Shown: positions 8,514 to 17,656 of the stretch, in pieces
Position numbering within the stretch: the first letter of the stretch is position 1
How the letters are laid out: each line of letters opens with the position of its first letter
From: Ideonella sp.
GTDB taxonomy: Bacteria; Pseudomonadota; Gammaproteobacteria; Burkholderiales; Burkholderiaceae_C
Assembly: GCF_016702655.1 (NCBI RefSeq)
Contig: NZ_JADJDO010000002.1
Span: 124,001-188,000, forward strand
Reading direction: 5' to 3'
DNA length: 64,000 nucleotides
Notes under the pieces: generated by a model
The model's input: only the letters and a program-made list of their open reading frames with translations
Databases searched by the model: none
Told to the model about the DNA's origin: nothing
Program-made: the position numbers and the translations under genes

Positions 8514-10487
8514 ATGGGAGACATCACGATGTCCACACAGGCCGATACCGCCGAGGCGAAGCCGCTGACCTACAGGCGCTTCAAGGACGGCGACCACAAG
8601 CCGCGCGCCTGGCAGCAGCAGATCTTCAGCGCCGATCACTCGCACAAGTGCCCGACCTACATCCAGAGCACGCCGCCCTGCCAGGGCAGTTGCCCGTCGG
8701 GGGAGGATATCCGCGGCTACCTGAACATCGTGCGCGGCATCGAGAAGCCGCCCGCCGGCGTGCCGTGGCAGGAGTACGCGTTCCGGCGCCTGACGCAGGC
8801 CAATCCCTTCCCGTCGGTGATGGGCCGGGTCTGCCCGGCGCCGTGCGAGTCGGGCTGCAACCGCAACGAGGTCGAAGACTTCGTCGGCATCAACTCGGTC
8901 GAGCATTTCCTGGGCGAGTACGCGATCGCGAACAAGCTCGCGTTCACGAAGCCGGCCACGAGCAGCGGCAAGACCGTGGCCGTGATCGGCGGCGGCCCGG
9001 CCGGCCTGTCGGCGGCCTACCAGCTGGCGCTGCAGGGCCACGCGGTCACGATCTTCGACGAGCGCGCCGAGCTCGGCGGCATGATGCGCTACGGCATCCC
9101 GGGCTTTCGCACGCCGCGCGACGTGCTCGACGCCGAGATCCAGCGCATCCTCGACCTCGGCGTCGCGACGCGCATGAACTGCCGCATCGGTACCGACGTG
9201 ACGATGGAGGCCATCCGCGCCGAGTTCGACGCCGTGTTCCTGGGCCTGGGCGCGCAGGCCGGGCGCGCGTTGCCGGTGGAGGGCGCCGACGCGCCCAACT
9301 GCGTCACCGCGACTTCGTTCCTGAAGGCCTTCAACGACGGGCGGCTGCGCCACGTGGGCAAGCGCGTCGTCGTCGTCGGCGGCGGCGACACGTCGATCGA
9401 CGTCGCGACGGTGTCGCGGCGCCTGGGCCATATCGACAAAATCAACCCGAGCGACCGCCCCGAACATGCGATCGCCGGTCATGCCGCGCACGACGTGGCC
9501 GAGGTCTCGGCCAAGCAGGGCGCCGAGGTCACGCTGACCTCGATCTTCGCGGTCGACAAGATGCAGGCCAGCCGGCACGAGGTCGAGCAGGCGCTGGCCG
9601 AGGGCATCGCGATCCGTGGCGGCCTGGCGCCGGTGGCCGTGGTGCGCGACGCCGACGGGCGCGCGGTCGCGCTGCGCGTGATGCGCTGCGAGGCCAGGAT
9701 CGCCGGCGGCCGGCTCGAGATCAAGAACATCGAGGGCACCGAGGAAGACATCCCGGCCGACCTGATCGTCTCGGCGATCGGCCAGGCGGTCGACTTCACC
9801 GGGCTCGACGAGTTCAACAACGGCAAGGGCGGCATCAACGCCGACCGCAACTACCAGGTGCAGGGCCAGGCGGGCGTGTTCGTCGGCGGCGACGTGGTGC
9901 GCCCGCACCTGCTGACGACCGCGATCGGGCATGGTGCGATCGCCGCCGACGGCATAGCCCGCTTCCTGCGCGGCGAGGCGCAGGACAAGCGGCCCAAGAT
10001 CGACGTCCACAGCTTCGACCTGAAGCGCAAGATGATCGAGAGGGGGTTGACGATCACCGAGGTTGCGGATCCGATGCGCGGCACCGACGTCAGCACCGGC
10101 GCGATCCACAACTTCGACAACCGCAGCGACCGCTACGTGATCCCGCACGAGGAGCTGTTCCTCGGCCACTTCCCGTTCAGCGCGCGCAACCGGCGCAAGG
10201 TCGTGACGCTCGACGCCGAGCGCGCGCTCGGCAACTTCGAGGAGCGCGTGTTGCCGCTCACCGAGGCCGAGGCCGTCGCCGAGGCCAAGCGCTGCATGAG
10301 TTGCGGCCTGTGCTTCGAGTGCGACAACTGCGTCGTCTACTGCCCGCAGACTGCCGTGTTCAAGGTGCCCAAGGCCAAGGCGACGATGGGTCGTTACGTC
10401 GACACCGACTACGCCAAGTGCATCGGTTGCCATATCTGCAAGGATGTCTGCCCGACGGGCTACATCCAGATGGGCCTGGGGGAGTAG
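8514..10487 (+). CDS. dsrL: DsrL, iron-sulfur flavoprotein NAD(P)H oxidoreductase
   Basis: This 657-residue protein is essential in sulfur oxidisers and transfers electrons from rDsrAB to NAD+. The N-terminal iron-sulfur region has CPTYIQSTPPCQGSCPSG and CPAPCESGCNR. Then come a GltD-like FAD domain (GGGPAGLSAAYQLALQG) and an NAD(P)H-binding GGGDTSIDVA motif. The C-terminus carries two ferredoxin motifs, CMSCGLCFECDNC and CIGCHICKDVC. The ATG at 8514 follows the dsrK stop by 2 bp; a second ATG six codons on is possible. The stop codon overlaps the GTG start of dsrJ. Confidence 0.96.
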   Translation: MGDITMSTQADTAEAKPLTYRRFKDGDHKPRAWQQQIFSADHSHKCPTYIQSTPPCQGSCPSGEDIRGYLNIVRGIEKPPAGVPWQEYAFRRLTQANPFPSVMGRVCPAPCESGCNRNEVEDFVGINSVEHFLGEYAIANKLAFTKPATSSGKTVAVIGGGPAGLSAAYQLALQGHAVTIFDERAELGGMMRYGIPGFRTPRDVLDAEIQRILDLGVATRMNCRIGTDVTMEAIRAEFDAVFLGLGAQAGRALPVEGADAPNCVTATSFLKAFNDGRLRHVGKRVVVVGGGDTSIDVATVSRRLGHIDKINPSDRPEHAIAGHAAHDVAEVSAKQGAEVTLTSIFAVDKMQASRHEVEQALAEGIAIRGGLAPVAVVRDADGRAVALRVMRCEARIAGGRLEIKNIEGTEEDIPADLIVSAIGQAVDFTGLDEFNNGKGGINADRNYQVQGQAGVFVGGDVVRPHLLTTAIGHGAIAADGIARFLRGEAQDKRPKIDVHSFDLKRKMIERGLTITEVADPMRGTDVSTGAIHNFDNRSDRYVIPHEELFLGHFPFSARNRRKVVTLDAERALGNFEERVLPLTEAEAVAEAKRCMSCGLCFECDNCVVYCPQTAVFKVPKAKATMGRYVDTDYAKCIGCHICKDVCPTGYIQMGLGE

Positions 10488-10978
10488 TGAAGCAGCGGCG
10501 CAGCGCCCTCGCGCGCCGCGCTGCGGCTGCGCTCGCGCTCGCAAGCGCGGCGCTTGCGGGCCCGGCGCTGGCCGAAGGCGCGGCGGCGGGCCGGGGCCTG
10601 GAGCCGACGATCGAGCGCGCGCGCGGCGAAGCTTGCGTCGCCGAGCCGGCCTTCATGCGCCGCAACCACCCTGAGCTGCTCAAGCACCAGCGCAACGAGA
10701 CCGTGCACCAGGGCGTGCGCGACGCACGCGCGAGCCTGAAGGGCTGCATCGATTGCCATGCGAGCAGCGCCACCGGCAGCGTCGCCGCGGCGAAGACCGA
10801 CTTCTGCGTCAGTTGCCACAGCTTCGCCGCGGTCAAGGTCGATTGCTTCGAGTGCCACGCGAGCAAGCCTCGGGCCTCGGCCTTCGTGCCGCTGAATCAC
10901 CCGCGCGTGGGCAGTGCCGAGGCCAGGCTCGTCGCCCAGTGGCGCCAGATCGCGGCCCAGCCGCTGCCGGCCCGATGA
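10487..10978 (+). CDS. dsrJ: DsrJ, periplasmic trihaem cytochrome c of DsrMKJOP
   Basis: This 163-residue protein has a basic then hydrophobic N-terminus (RRAAAALALASAALAGPALA) acting as signal or anchor. It has exactly three haem c motifs: CIDCH at 87-91, CVSCH at 107-111 and CFECH at 120-124. C50 in GEACVAEP matches the unusual cysteine haem ligand known for DsrJ. The start is GTG, overlapping the dsrL TAG stop, and its own stop overlaps the dsrO ATG. It faces the periplasm and links to DsrO. Confidence 0.93.
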   Translation: MKQRRSALARRAAAALALASAALAGPALAEGAAAGRGLEPTIERARGEACVAEPAFMRRNHPELLKHQRNETVHQGVRDARASLKGCIDCHASSATGSVAAAKTDFCVSCHSFAAVKVDCFECHASKPRASAFVPLNHPRVGSAEARLVAQWRQIAAQPLPAR

Positions 10979-11748
10979 AGACCAGACCCGGTCGCGACAG
11001 CGGTGCGGCGCAGGCCCTGGCGGGCCGGCGCTCGTTCCTCGGCCTTGCAGCGGGCGCGGCCGGCGGCGTGATGATCGCGCCCGGCCTCTACCTGATGGAA
11101 GTTGCGCAGGCCGCGGCTTCCAACCCGGCGGCCGGCGCGAACGCCAAGGTCCGCTGGGGCCTGCTCGTCGACACGACGAAATGCGCCACCGGCTGCACCG
11201 ATTGCGTGACCGCCTGCAACACCGAGAACGGCCTCGACCCGCGGCCCTCGCCGACCTCGGCGCAATGGATCCGCAAGGTCGAGATCCGGGAAATCAAGAC
11301 CGGGCGCACGCAGTCGCTGCCCGTCATGTGCCAGCACTGCGCCGAGCCGCCCTGCGTCGACGTGTGCCCGACCGGCGCCTCGTTCAAGCGCGCCGACGGC
11401 ATCGTGCTCGTCGACCGCCATACCTGCATCGGCTGTCGCTACTGCGTGATGGCCTGCCCGTACAAGGCGCGCTCGTTCGTGCACGAGCCGCTCACCGAAC
11501 AGAAGGCCGACGTGCCGCGCGGCAAGGGCTGCGTCGAAGGCTGCACGCTGTGCGTGCACCGCATCGACAAGGGCGGCACGCCGGCCTGCGTCGAGGCCTG
11601 CGCCAAGGCGGGCCACGCGGCGATGCTGTTCGGCGACCTCAACAACCCGGCGAGCGCGATCGCGGCGCGGCTGCGCGAAGTGGCGAGCAAGCCGCTGCGT
11701 GCCGACCTGAAGCTCGATCCGGGCGTGCGCTATCAGGGGTTGGCATGA
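10975..11748 (+). CDS. dsrO: DsrO, periplasmic ferredoxin-like subunit of DsrMKJOP
   Basis: This 257-residue protein carries a twin-arginine signal (GRRSFLGLAAGAAGG, arginines 18-19), so it is exported folded with its clusters. Several four-cysteine [4Fe-4S] motifs follow, including CATGCTDCVTAC, CQHCAEPPCVDVCPTG, CIGCRYCVMACPY and CTLCVHRI. It resembles HybA/PsrB-type electron-transfer subunits and connects DsrJ to the membrane subunit DsrP. Its ATG overlaps the dsrJ stop (ATGA), and its stop overlaps the putative ATG of dsrP. Confidence 0.96.
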   Translation: MKTRPGRDSGAAQALAGRRSFLGLAAGAAGGVMIAPGLYLMEVAQAAASNPAAGANAKVRWGLLVDTTKCATGCTDCVTACNTENGLDPRPSPTSAQWIRKVEIREIKTGRTQSLPVMCQHCAEPPCVDVCPTGASFKRADGIVLVDRHTCIGCRYCVMACPYKARSFVHEPLTEQKADVPRGKGCVEGCTLCVHRIDKGGTPACVEACAKAGHAAMLFGDLNNPASAIAARLREVASKPLRADLKLDPGVRYQGLA

Positions 11749-12942
11749 ACGCAATCCCGCTTCGGCGCGCCGCACTTCTACGCCCTCGTCGCGCTCGCCG
11801 GCCTCGTCGTTGCGGTCGGGCTGGGCGCGGCGCATTTCATGGAAGAGGGTGGCCACGTCGTCACCGGCATGGACAACCAGGTCGTGTGGGGCCTGCCGCA
11901 TGTGTTCGCGATCTTCATGATCGTCGCCGCGTCGGGGGTGCTCAACGTGGCCTCGATCGCGTCGGTCTTCGGCCAGAAGGCGTACAAGCCGAGCGCGCCG
12001 CTGTCGGGCCTGCTGTGCCTGGCGATGCTCGCCGGCGGGCTGATGGTGCTGATGCTCGACCTCGGCCGCCCCGATCGGCTGATCGTCGCCGCAACGCACT
12101 ACAACCCGAGCTCGGTGTTTGCGTGGAACGTGCTGCTGTATTCGGGCATGGCGGCGATCGTCGTCGTCTACCTGTGGACGATGTTCGAGCGAAGCATGAA
12201 CCGCTACAGCGGCGCGGCCGGCCTCGCGGTGCTGGTCTGGCGCTTCGTGCTGACCACCGGCACCGGTCTGATCTTCGGTTTCCTCGTCGCGCGCCAGGCC
12301 TATGGGTCGGCGCTGCTGCCGCCGCTGTTCATCGTGCTCTCCTTCACCTGGGGCCTGGCGGTGTTCCTGATCGTGCAGGCGGCGTTGCATGCGTGGAATG
12401 CGCGCACGCCCGACGCCGAGGTGCAGCGGCGCATGACGCGCCTGCTCGCGGTCTTCGTCAGCGCGGCGTTCTACCTGGTCGTGGTCCATCACTTGGTCAA
12501 CCTGTACTTCGCGCGCGAGACCGCGTTCGAGACCTTCATCCTGCGCGATGGCGGTGTCTTCCCGCTGCTGCTCTGGGGCGGCTACGTGCTCGCAGGCAGC
12601 TTGCTGCCGCTGCTGCTGCTGCTTCATCCACGCGTGGCCGGGCCGCGTGCGACGCTGGCCGCCGCGGCGCTCGTCGTGCTCGGCGCGTTTGCGTGGCTTT
12701 ACGTGTTCATCATCGGCGGCCAGGCGTTTCCGCTCGAGATCTTCCCTGGCTTCACGGCATCGAGCACCTTCGCGGACGGCGCGGTCACGCACTACGCGCC
12801 GCGCCTGCCCGAGTGGCTGCTCGGGCTGGGCGGCATCGGCGCGGCGTTCCTGATCACCGCGATCGGGGTGCGCGTGCTCGACTTCATGCCGCGCGACCAG
12901 ATCGTCAAGCCGCAGCATGACGCTGCCGGGGAGGCGGCATGA
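11745..12942 (+). CDS. dsrP: DsrP, NrfD-like membrane subunit of DsrMKJOP (frameshifted near the start)
   Basis: From residue GHVVTGMDNQ onward this is a typical NrfD/PsrC-type protein with about ten membrane helices that binds quinone. The expected ATG at 11745 (overlapping the dsrO stop) opens a frame that is wrong after four codons. Removing one C from the CCC run at 11756-11758 restores MNAIRFGAPHFYALVALAGL, the normal N-terminus and first helix, giving about 398 residues. Without that correction the first in-frame ATG is at 11839 and the first helix is lost. The rest of the gene is open and conserved, so an indel error in the sequence is more likely than a dead gene. The stop overlaps the dsrN ATG. 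Confidence 0.9.
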
Positions 12943-14399
12943 AAGCGCCGCGGCTGATGGTCTCGGCCGCGCACAAGTCGTCGGGCAAGACGACGGTCAG
13001 TCTCGGCCTGTGCGCGGCATTGCGTGAGCGCGGGCTGGCGGTGCAGCCGTTCAAGAAGGGTCCCGACTACATCGACCCGATGTGGCTCGCCGCAGCTTCA
13101 GGGCGCGACTGCTTCAATCTCGACCCCTACTTGTCGGAGCGCGCCGAGATCGTGGCCGCCTTCGCTGCGCGGGCGGCAGGGGCCGACATCAGCATCGTCG
13201 AGGGCAACAAGGGCCTCTACGACGGCCTGGCGCTCGACGGCAGCAACAGCAATGCGGCACTGGCGCGCATGCTCGGCCTGCCGGTGCTGCTGGTGCTCGA
13301 CGCGCAGGGCATGACGCGCGGCATCGCGCCGCTGATCCTCGGCTATCAGGCCTTCGATCGCCATATCCGCATTGCCGGCGTGGTGCTCAACAAGCTCGGC
13401 GGCAGCCGCCACGAGGCCAAGCTGCGCGCCGTGATCGAGCATTACACCGACGTGCCGGTGCTCGGCGCGCTCGCCTGCGAAGACGGTCTTGCGCTCACCG
13501 AACGCCACCTCGGCCTCACGCCCGGGCGCGAACTCGATGACGCTGCCGAGCGCATCGGCCACATCGGGCGCCGCGTCGCCGCGCAGGTGGACCTGCAGCG
13601 CGTGCTCGAGCTCGCCGCGAGCGCGCGCCCGCTGCGTCGTCCCCGTGCGGCGGCAGGCGTCGCCGCCGCGGAGCCGACACGGTGGGTCGAGCCGGTGCGC
13701 ATCGCGATCGCGCAGGACCGGGCCTTTGGCTTCTACTATCCCGACGACCTTGCCGCGCTGCGCGCCGCCGGCGCCGAGTTGGTGCCCATCGACACGCTGC
13801 ACGACGCCAACCTGCCGCCGGTGGACGGCCTCTTCATCGGTGGCGGGTTTCCCGAAATGTTCATGCAGGCGCTGGAAGCCAACGCGAGCCTGCGCGCAGA
13901 GATCGCTGCCGCCATCGAGGCCGGGCTGCCGACGCATGCCGAATGCGGCGGCCTGATGTACCTTGCACGCAGCCTCACCTGGCAGGGCCGTAGCTGCAGC
14001 ATGGTCGGTGCGATTGCCGGCGACGTGACCGTGCACGAGCGCCCGGTGGGCCGCGGCTACGTGCAGTTGCAGCCGACCACTCGGCACCCCTGGCCGCCTG
14101 CGCCGGGCAGCGCTGCCGAGGGCCTGCTGCGCGGCCACGAGTTCCATTACTCGAGCCTCGACAACCTGGCGCCGGGCGCGCGCTTCGCCTACCGCGTCTT
14201 GCGCGGCCACGGCATCGATGGTCACCACGACGGCCTCGTGCATCGCAACCTGCTGGCCACCTATGCGCATCTGCGCAGCGCCGGCGGTGCGGGCTGGCCA
14301 GCGCGCTTCGTCGCTTTCGTGCGGGCGGTGAAGGCGTCGTCGGCGCGGCCGGCTGCGCGTCGCGCCGCGTCGGCGCGCGAGCCGGTTATGGCATGCTGA
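12939..14399 (+). CDS. dsrN: DsrN, siroheme amidase (CbiA-like glutamine amidotransferase)
   Basis: This 486-residue protein resembles cobyrinic acid a,c-diamide synthase. The P-loop AAHKSSGKTTVSLGL lies near residues 9-23. The C-terminal glutamine amidotransferase domain contains GLFIGGGFPEMF and the nucleophile region PTHAECGGLMYL, with GHEFHYS near the end. In dsr operons it makes the amidated siroheme used by DsrAB. The siroheme methyltransferase encoded shortly downstream supports this pathway. Its ATG overlaps the dsrP stop. The C-terminal 25 residues are low-complexity Ala/Arg. The next DsrC-like gene starts 8 bp after it ends. Confidence 0.95.
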   Translation: MKAPRLMVSAAHKSSGKTTVSLGLCAALRERGLAVQPFKKGPDYIDPMWLAAASGRDCFNLDPYLSERAEIVAAFAARAAGADISIVEGNKGLYDGLALDGSNSNAALARMLGLPVLLVLDAQGMTRGIAPLILGYQAFDRHIRIAGVVLNKLGGSRHEAKLRAVIEHYTDVPVLGALACEDGLALTERHLGLTPGRELDDAAERIGHIGRRVAAQVDLQRVLELAASARPLRRPRAAAGVAAAEPTRWVEPVRIAIAQDRAFGFYYPDDLAALRAAGAELVPIDTLHDANLPPVDGLFIGGGFPEMFMQALEANASLRAEIAAAIEAGLPTHAECGGLMYLARSLTWQGRSCSMVGAIAGDVTVHERPVGRGYVQLQPTTRHPWPPAPGSAAEGLLRGHEFHYSSLDNLAPGARFAYRVLRGHGIDGHHDGLVHRNLLATYAHLRSAGGAGWPARFVAFVRAVKASSARPAARRAASAREPVMAC

Positions 14400-14407
14400 C
14401 GACCACC

Positions 14408-14785
14408 ATGACGACATTGCATTCTTACCCCGGCATCCAGCCCGCAGTCCGCGTGCTGCAGGTCGGCGAGCGCCAGATCGAGACCGACTCCGAAGGTTAT
14501 CTGCGCAACCTCGACGACTGGAGCGAGGACTTCGCGCGTGCCCAGGCCAAGGCCGAGGGCCTGGCACTCGGCGACGAACACTGGCAGGTGATCGCCTACC
14601 TGCGCGCCTACTACGCCGAGCACGGCGTGCAGGCCCAGGTGCGCGCGATGATCCGCCACTTTGCCGCGTTGTGGGGGCCCAGGCGCGGCAACAACCACTA
14701 CTTGCACGAGCTGTTCCCGCGCGGCGGACCGCAGAAGCAGGGCAACCGCCTCGCCGGGCTGCTGCGCACCAAGGGCGAGCACTAG
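14408..14785 (+). CDS. DsrC/TusE-family protein without redox cysteines, dsrN-linked
   Basis: This 125-residue protein has the DsrC fold signature: RQIETDSEGYLRNLDDWSED near the N-terminus, EHWQVIAYLRAYYAEHG in the middle and LHELFPRGGPQKQGNRLAGL near the C-terminus. It ends LLRTKGEH, so both CysA and CysB are absent and the protein contains no cysteine at all. It therefore cannot carry sulfur like DsrC. Such proteins are grouped as RspA-type. The ATG at 14408 is preferred to that at 14393, which overlaps dsrN. Its place between dsrN and dsrR suggests a specialised regulatory or structural role in the rDsr pathway; this is inference. Confidence 0.88.
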   Translation: MTTLHSYPGIQPAVRVLQVGERQIETDSEGYLRNLDDWSEDFARAQAKAEGLALGDEHWQVIAYLRAYYAEHGVQAQVRAMIRHFAALWGPRRGNNHYLHELFPRGGPQKQGNRLAGLLRTKGEH

Positions 14786-14802
14786 GAGGCTTGGAGGCTG
14801 CC

Positions 14803-15153
14803 ATGTTCACCTTGACCCCCGCCGCAGCGGCGCAGATCCGCCAGGCCGCGAGCCGCAGCGCTGCCGAGGACTTGGCGCTGCGCATCGCTGCGCGCCAGGC
14901 CGCCGACGGCGGCATCGAGTACGGGATGGGCTTCGACGAGGCGCAGGAGGCCGACATGCGCCTGCTGATCGAGGGCGTTGCGATCGTGATCGCCGGCGCG
15001 CACCAGCCGCTGCTCGAGAACACGCAACTCGACTACGTCGAACTCGAGCCCGATGCCTTCAGCTTCATCTTCGTCCCGGACGCCGGTCGGTCGTCGCCGG
15101 CGCCCGAGGCCGCAGGTTGCGGCGGCGGCGCTTGCGGCAGCTGCGGCGGCTGA
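14803..15153 (+). CDS. dsrR: DsrR, A-type (IscA/HesB-like) protein with a cysteine-rich tail
   Basis: This 116-residue protein belongs to the IscA/HesB-type fold and holds the usual dsrR place downstream of dsrN. Allochromatium DsrR lacks the three cluster-binding cysteines of IscA and acts in post-transcriptional control of the dsr operon. Here the first canonical cysteine position is also absent (the GMGFDEAQE region). The C-terminus, however, carries C106, C111 and C114 in GCGGGACGSCGG. A strong AGGAGG and a GGAGG precede the ATG. The cysteine tail could bind metal or a cluster; whether it is canonical for betaproteobacterial DsrR is uncertain. Confidence 0.85.
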   Translation: MFTLTPAAAAQIRQAASRSAAEDLALRIAARQAADGGIEYGMGFDEAQEADMRLLIEGVAIVIAGAHQPLLENTQLDYVELEPDAFSFIFVPDAGRSSPAPEAAGCGGGACGSCGG

Positions 15154-15174
15154 GCCAGCGCCGCCCGCCCGCGA

Positions 15175-16017
15175 ATGGACATGGCCGTGAGTTCTCGCAC
15201 CCGCGCCCCCGCGAAAGCCGCACCCGGCGGCGCCGGCAAGGTGCACCTCGTCGGCGCCGGCCCGGGCGACCCCGACCTGCTGACGCTGCGCGCGGCGCGC
15301 CTGCTTGCGCAGGCCGACGTGGTCGTCTACGACCATCTGGTGGGCACGCAGGTGCTCGACCTCGTCGGCGCCGGCGCCGAGCGCATCTATGTCGGCAAGC
15401 AGCGCAGCCGCCACAGCATGGCGCAGGAAGAGATCAATGCGCTGCTCGTGCGCCTCGCGCGCGCCGGGCGCCAAGTGGTGCGCCTGAAGGGCGGCGACCC
15501 GTTCATCTTCGGCCGCGGCGGCGAGGAGTTGCAGGTGCTCGCCGCCGCCGGCATCGCCTTCGAGGTCGTTCCCGGCATCACCGCGGCCTGCGGTGTCGCC
15601 AGCTACGCCGGCATCCCGCTCACGCATCGCGATCTCGCGCAGAGCTGCACCTTCGTCACCGGCCACCTGAAGGACGGCAGTTGCGACCTCGACTGGCCCG
15701 CGCTCGTGCGTCCGCGCCAGACGGTCGTGATCTACATGGGCCTGACCGGATTGCCCGCGATCTGCACCCAGCTCGTCGCGCATGGCCTGCCGCCCGCTTG
15801 GCCGGCCGCCGTCGTCGCGCAGGGCACGCTCGCTTCGCAGCAGGTCGTGTGCGCGACGCTGGCGACGCTTGCCGATGCAGTCGCGCACGCGGGCCTGCAG
15901 TCGCCCTGCCTGACCATCGTCGGCGAGGTCGTGCGGCTGCGCGATGAGCTGGCCTGGTTCGGACGCCAGCAGGTCGCCGAAGCGTCCACCGCAACTGCCC
16001 GCCTGATCGAGGGTTGA
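15175..16017 (+). CDS. cobA: Uroporphyrinogen-III C-methyltransferase (siroheme synthesis)
   Basis: This 280-residue enzyme adds two methyl groups to uroporphyrinogen III to give precorrin-2, the precursor of siroheme for DsrAB. Family motifs are clear: VHLVGAGPGDPDLLTLRA near residue 24, VVRLKGGDPFIFGRGGEE in the middle, then VPGITAACGVASYAGIPLTHR. It lacks the CysG N-terminal dehydrogenase/chelatase domain, so oxidation and iron insertion must be encoded elsewhere. It is 21 bp downstream of dsrR and on the same strand, and presumably belongs to the dsr transcription unit. Confidence 0.95.
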   Translation: MDMAVSSRTRAPAKAAPGGAGKVHLVGAGPGDPDLLTLRAARLLAQADVVVYDHLVGTQVLDLVGAGAERIYVGKQRSRHSMAQEEINALLVRLARAGRQVVRLKGGDPFIFGRGGEELQVLAAAGIAFEVVPGITAACGVASYAGIPLTHRDLAQSCTFVTGHLKDGSCDLDWPALVRPRQTVVIYMGLTGLPAICTQLVAHGLPPAWPAAVVAQGTLASQQVVCATLATLADAVAHAGLQSPCLTIVGEVVRLRDELAWFGRQQVAEASTATARLIEG

Positions 16018-16019
16018 AC

Positions 16020-16544
16020 ATGACGCGTAAGAGCCTTCTCGCCGCCGCACTCGCCATCACGGCCGCGGCTGCATTGCCGGCGGTCGCGCAGACGCCGGCA
16101 GTCGCGATGTCGCCGCCCTGGGCGCAGGCGATGTGCGCCGCCTGGAACGCCGATGCGACGCTGACCGACAAGCTCGTCGAATCGGGTTGGATCAAGAACG
16201 ACGGCGGGCGCGGCCATAAGCTGATGCAGATCTACCGTGCCGACTGCCCGAAGAGCGAGCGTATCGAGATGCAGATCGCGCTCAAGGACGGGAAAGCGCA
16301 ATGCGTCTATGGCGGCGCGGCGCGCGCGGCCAAGCTCGACGGCGCGGCCGACTACCTGATGTGGGCCGAGACGCCGCGCTGGCGCGAGATGGGCGCCGGC
16401 GACTACGGCCCGATGCGCGCAATGATGTTCGGCCGTCTCGAGTTCGCGGGCCCGAAGATGGAGGCGATGGGCAACATGGGGCCGTTCTCGAGCTTCCTGT
16501 TGCTGGTCGGCAAGGTGCCGGGCGACTGGGCGGCCTGCCCCTGA
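16020..16544 (+). CDS. Exported SCP2-like (sterol-carrier-type lipid-binding) protein
   Basis: This 174-residue protein begins with a clear cleavable signal peptide (KSLLAAALAITAAAALPAVAQ). The body resembles SCP2-type small lipid-binding domains, with YLMWAETPRWREMGAGDYGP and a GRLEFAGPKMEAMGNMGPF segment that matches the family hydrophobic pocket region. It has four cysteines in the mature part, which could form disulfides. The ATG lies just after the cobA stop, so it is probably the last gene of the dsr unit. A periplasmic role with hydrophobic sulfur or lipid is speculative. Family assignment is moderately sure. Confidence 0.6.
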   Translation: MTRKSLLAAALAITAAAALPAVAQTPAVAMSPPWAQAMCAAWNADATLTDKLVESGWIKNDGGRGHKLMQIYRADCPKSERIEMQIALKDGKAQCVYGGAARAAKLDGAADYLMWAETPRWREMGAGDYGPMRAMMFGRLEFAGPKMEAMGNMGPFSSFLLLVGKVPGDWAACP

Positions 16545-16850
16545 TACCAGGTTGCGTTCAATCGCATCGGTTTGGCACTTGCCTGCGAGCTCGAAGCGAG
16601 TCGTTGACTTCACCGCTCTGGTCGAGTGTCGGCAGCCTTGCCACCACTGTAGATCACGACGACGCCGTCAGCGCGCGCTGTGAGTGCAACCCCTTCGGCA
16701 AGCGTCGCCAGACCACGCCCGCGTGCGACACCGCTGCGCAAGTGGCGCGCCGGCACTCGGCCCCTCATGCGGATCGGTGGGTGCTCGGCTTGCAGGGCCG
16801 CAGGATTGTCCCGTTGCTTCGACCGATGAACGGGGCGTCGCGTTTGGTGG
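16545..16850. other. Intergenic region between convergent transcription units
   Basis: About 305 bp between the SCP2-like gene and the minus-strand NTF2-like gene. Open frames here have no recognisable family features or good starts, and composition is slightly less GC-rich than in the genes. I see no clear terminator hairpin with a T run. It may hold a decayed gene on the minus strand, but this cannot be supported. Confidence 0.4.
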
Positions 16851-17318
16851 TCAGCCCGGGCCGGCCCTCGAGTGACTGACCGATGAGAAGAAGCCGACGA
16901 TCTTCTGGATTCGCGCCTGCGCGTCGAGTTCGCCGTAGCTGTGCCCGACGAGGACCTCGCGTCCTTGGCCGTCGAGTACCGCCCACGCGAAGAGGATTCG
17001 GCCCTGCTGGTGCGCAATGTCGCTCGTCACCCTCCAGCGGACACCTCGCCGCGCTGCCCGGCAGGCCGCGATGTGGGCGTTCATCGCGAAGCGGCCCTGC
17101 AGGCGGACAAGCGGATCCTCGAAGCTGCCGAATTCGTTCCAGGTCGACTGCAGATGCCGCAATCGATCGGTGTCGCCGGCCGTATTCCACGCAGCCAGGT
17201 ATTTGCTGACAACCCAGTCGAGACGGGCGTCGATGAGCCCGAGTGACCTGCGAGTGGTGGGGGCGAGGCCTGCAGGGCCCGGCAGGGCGGCCGCGAGGCT
17301 GGTGGCGTAGTCGTTCAT
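16851..17318 (-). CDS. NTF2/SnoaL-like domain protein of unknown role
   Basis: This 155-residue soluble protein has the pattern of an NTF2-like (SnoaL) cone fold. A long N-terminal helix region (WVVSKYLAAWNTAGDTDRLR) is followed by a FEDPLVRLQGR segment. Alternating strands follow, ending ARIQKIVGFFSS. Such domains act as small-molecule binding modules or enzymes; no catalytic set can be assigned here. It stands alone downstream of the NarL-type regulator genes and is separated from them by about 340 bp. No signal peptide is visible. Its link to sulfur metabolism is unknown. Confidence 0.65.
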   Translation of the reverse strand: MNDYATSLAAALPGPAGLAPTTRRSLGLIDARLDWVVSKYLAAWNTAGDTDRLRHLQSTWNEFGSFEDPLVRLQGRFAMNAHIAACRAARRGVRWRVTSDIAHQQGRILFAWAVLDGQGREVLVGHSYGELDAQARIQKIVGFFSSVSHSRAGPG

Positions 17319-17656
17319 CGTCGCGCCTCCGGGATTGTTTTTGTGGACGGAGAGATTGCGCCTTCATACGCTTCCGGACGTGGAAGAAGCTTGATTTGGG
17401 ACATGCCGCGCAAAAACAAGGTCTTCCCGAACGGCGCGGCCCAGCGAGAACGCGGGCGAATACCCCGTCCACCCCGGGCCCGGACGCAGTGGCGATGCGA
17501 ATGCGGAGATCGATGGACCGGCCCCGGGTAGCGGCGCGATCATGGACGAAGTTCGCCTGGCGGCTTCCGGTGATCTGGAGCCACAGGCCCGGGCACAGGT
17601 TCAGGTTCTGTAAGCGGGAGCAGACCGCTCCGCGCCGCAGGCGAACGTCTACGCGC
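17319..17656. other. Intergenic region without recognised gene
   Basis: About 340 bp between the NTF2-like gene and the end of the NarL-type regulator gene. It includes the presumed promoter of the NTF2-like gene (AT-richer stretch near 17330-17400). Short frames exist on both strands but show no family features. No RNA gene or palindrome of note was found. Confidence 0.4.

Noticed and set aside
17319..17656. Short plus-strand frame containing MPRKNKVFPNGAAQ as a gene
   Set aside because: No ribosome-binding site, no recognisable family and it overlaps the presumed promoter of the divergent gene.
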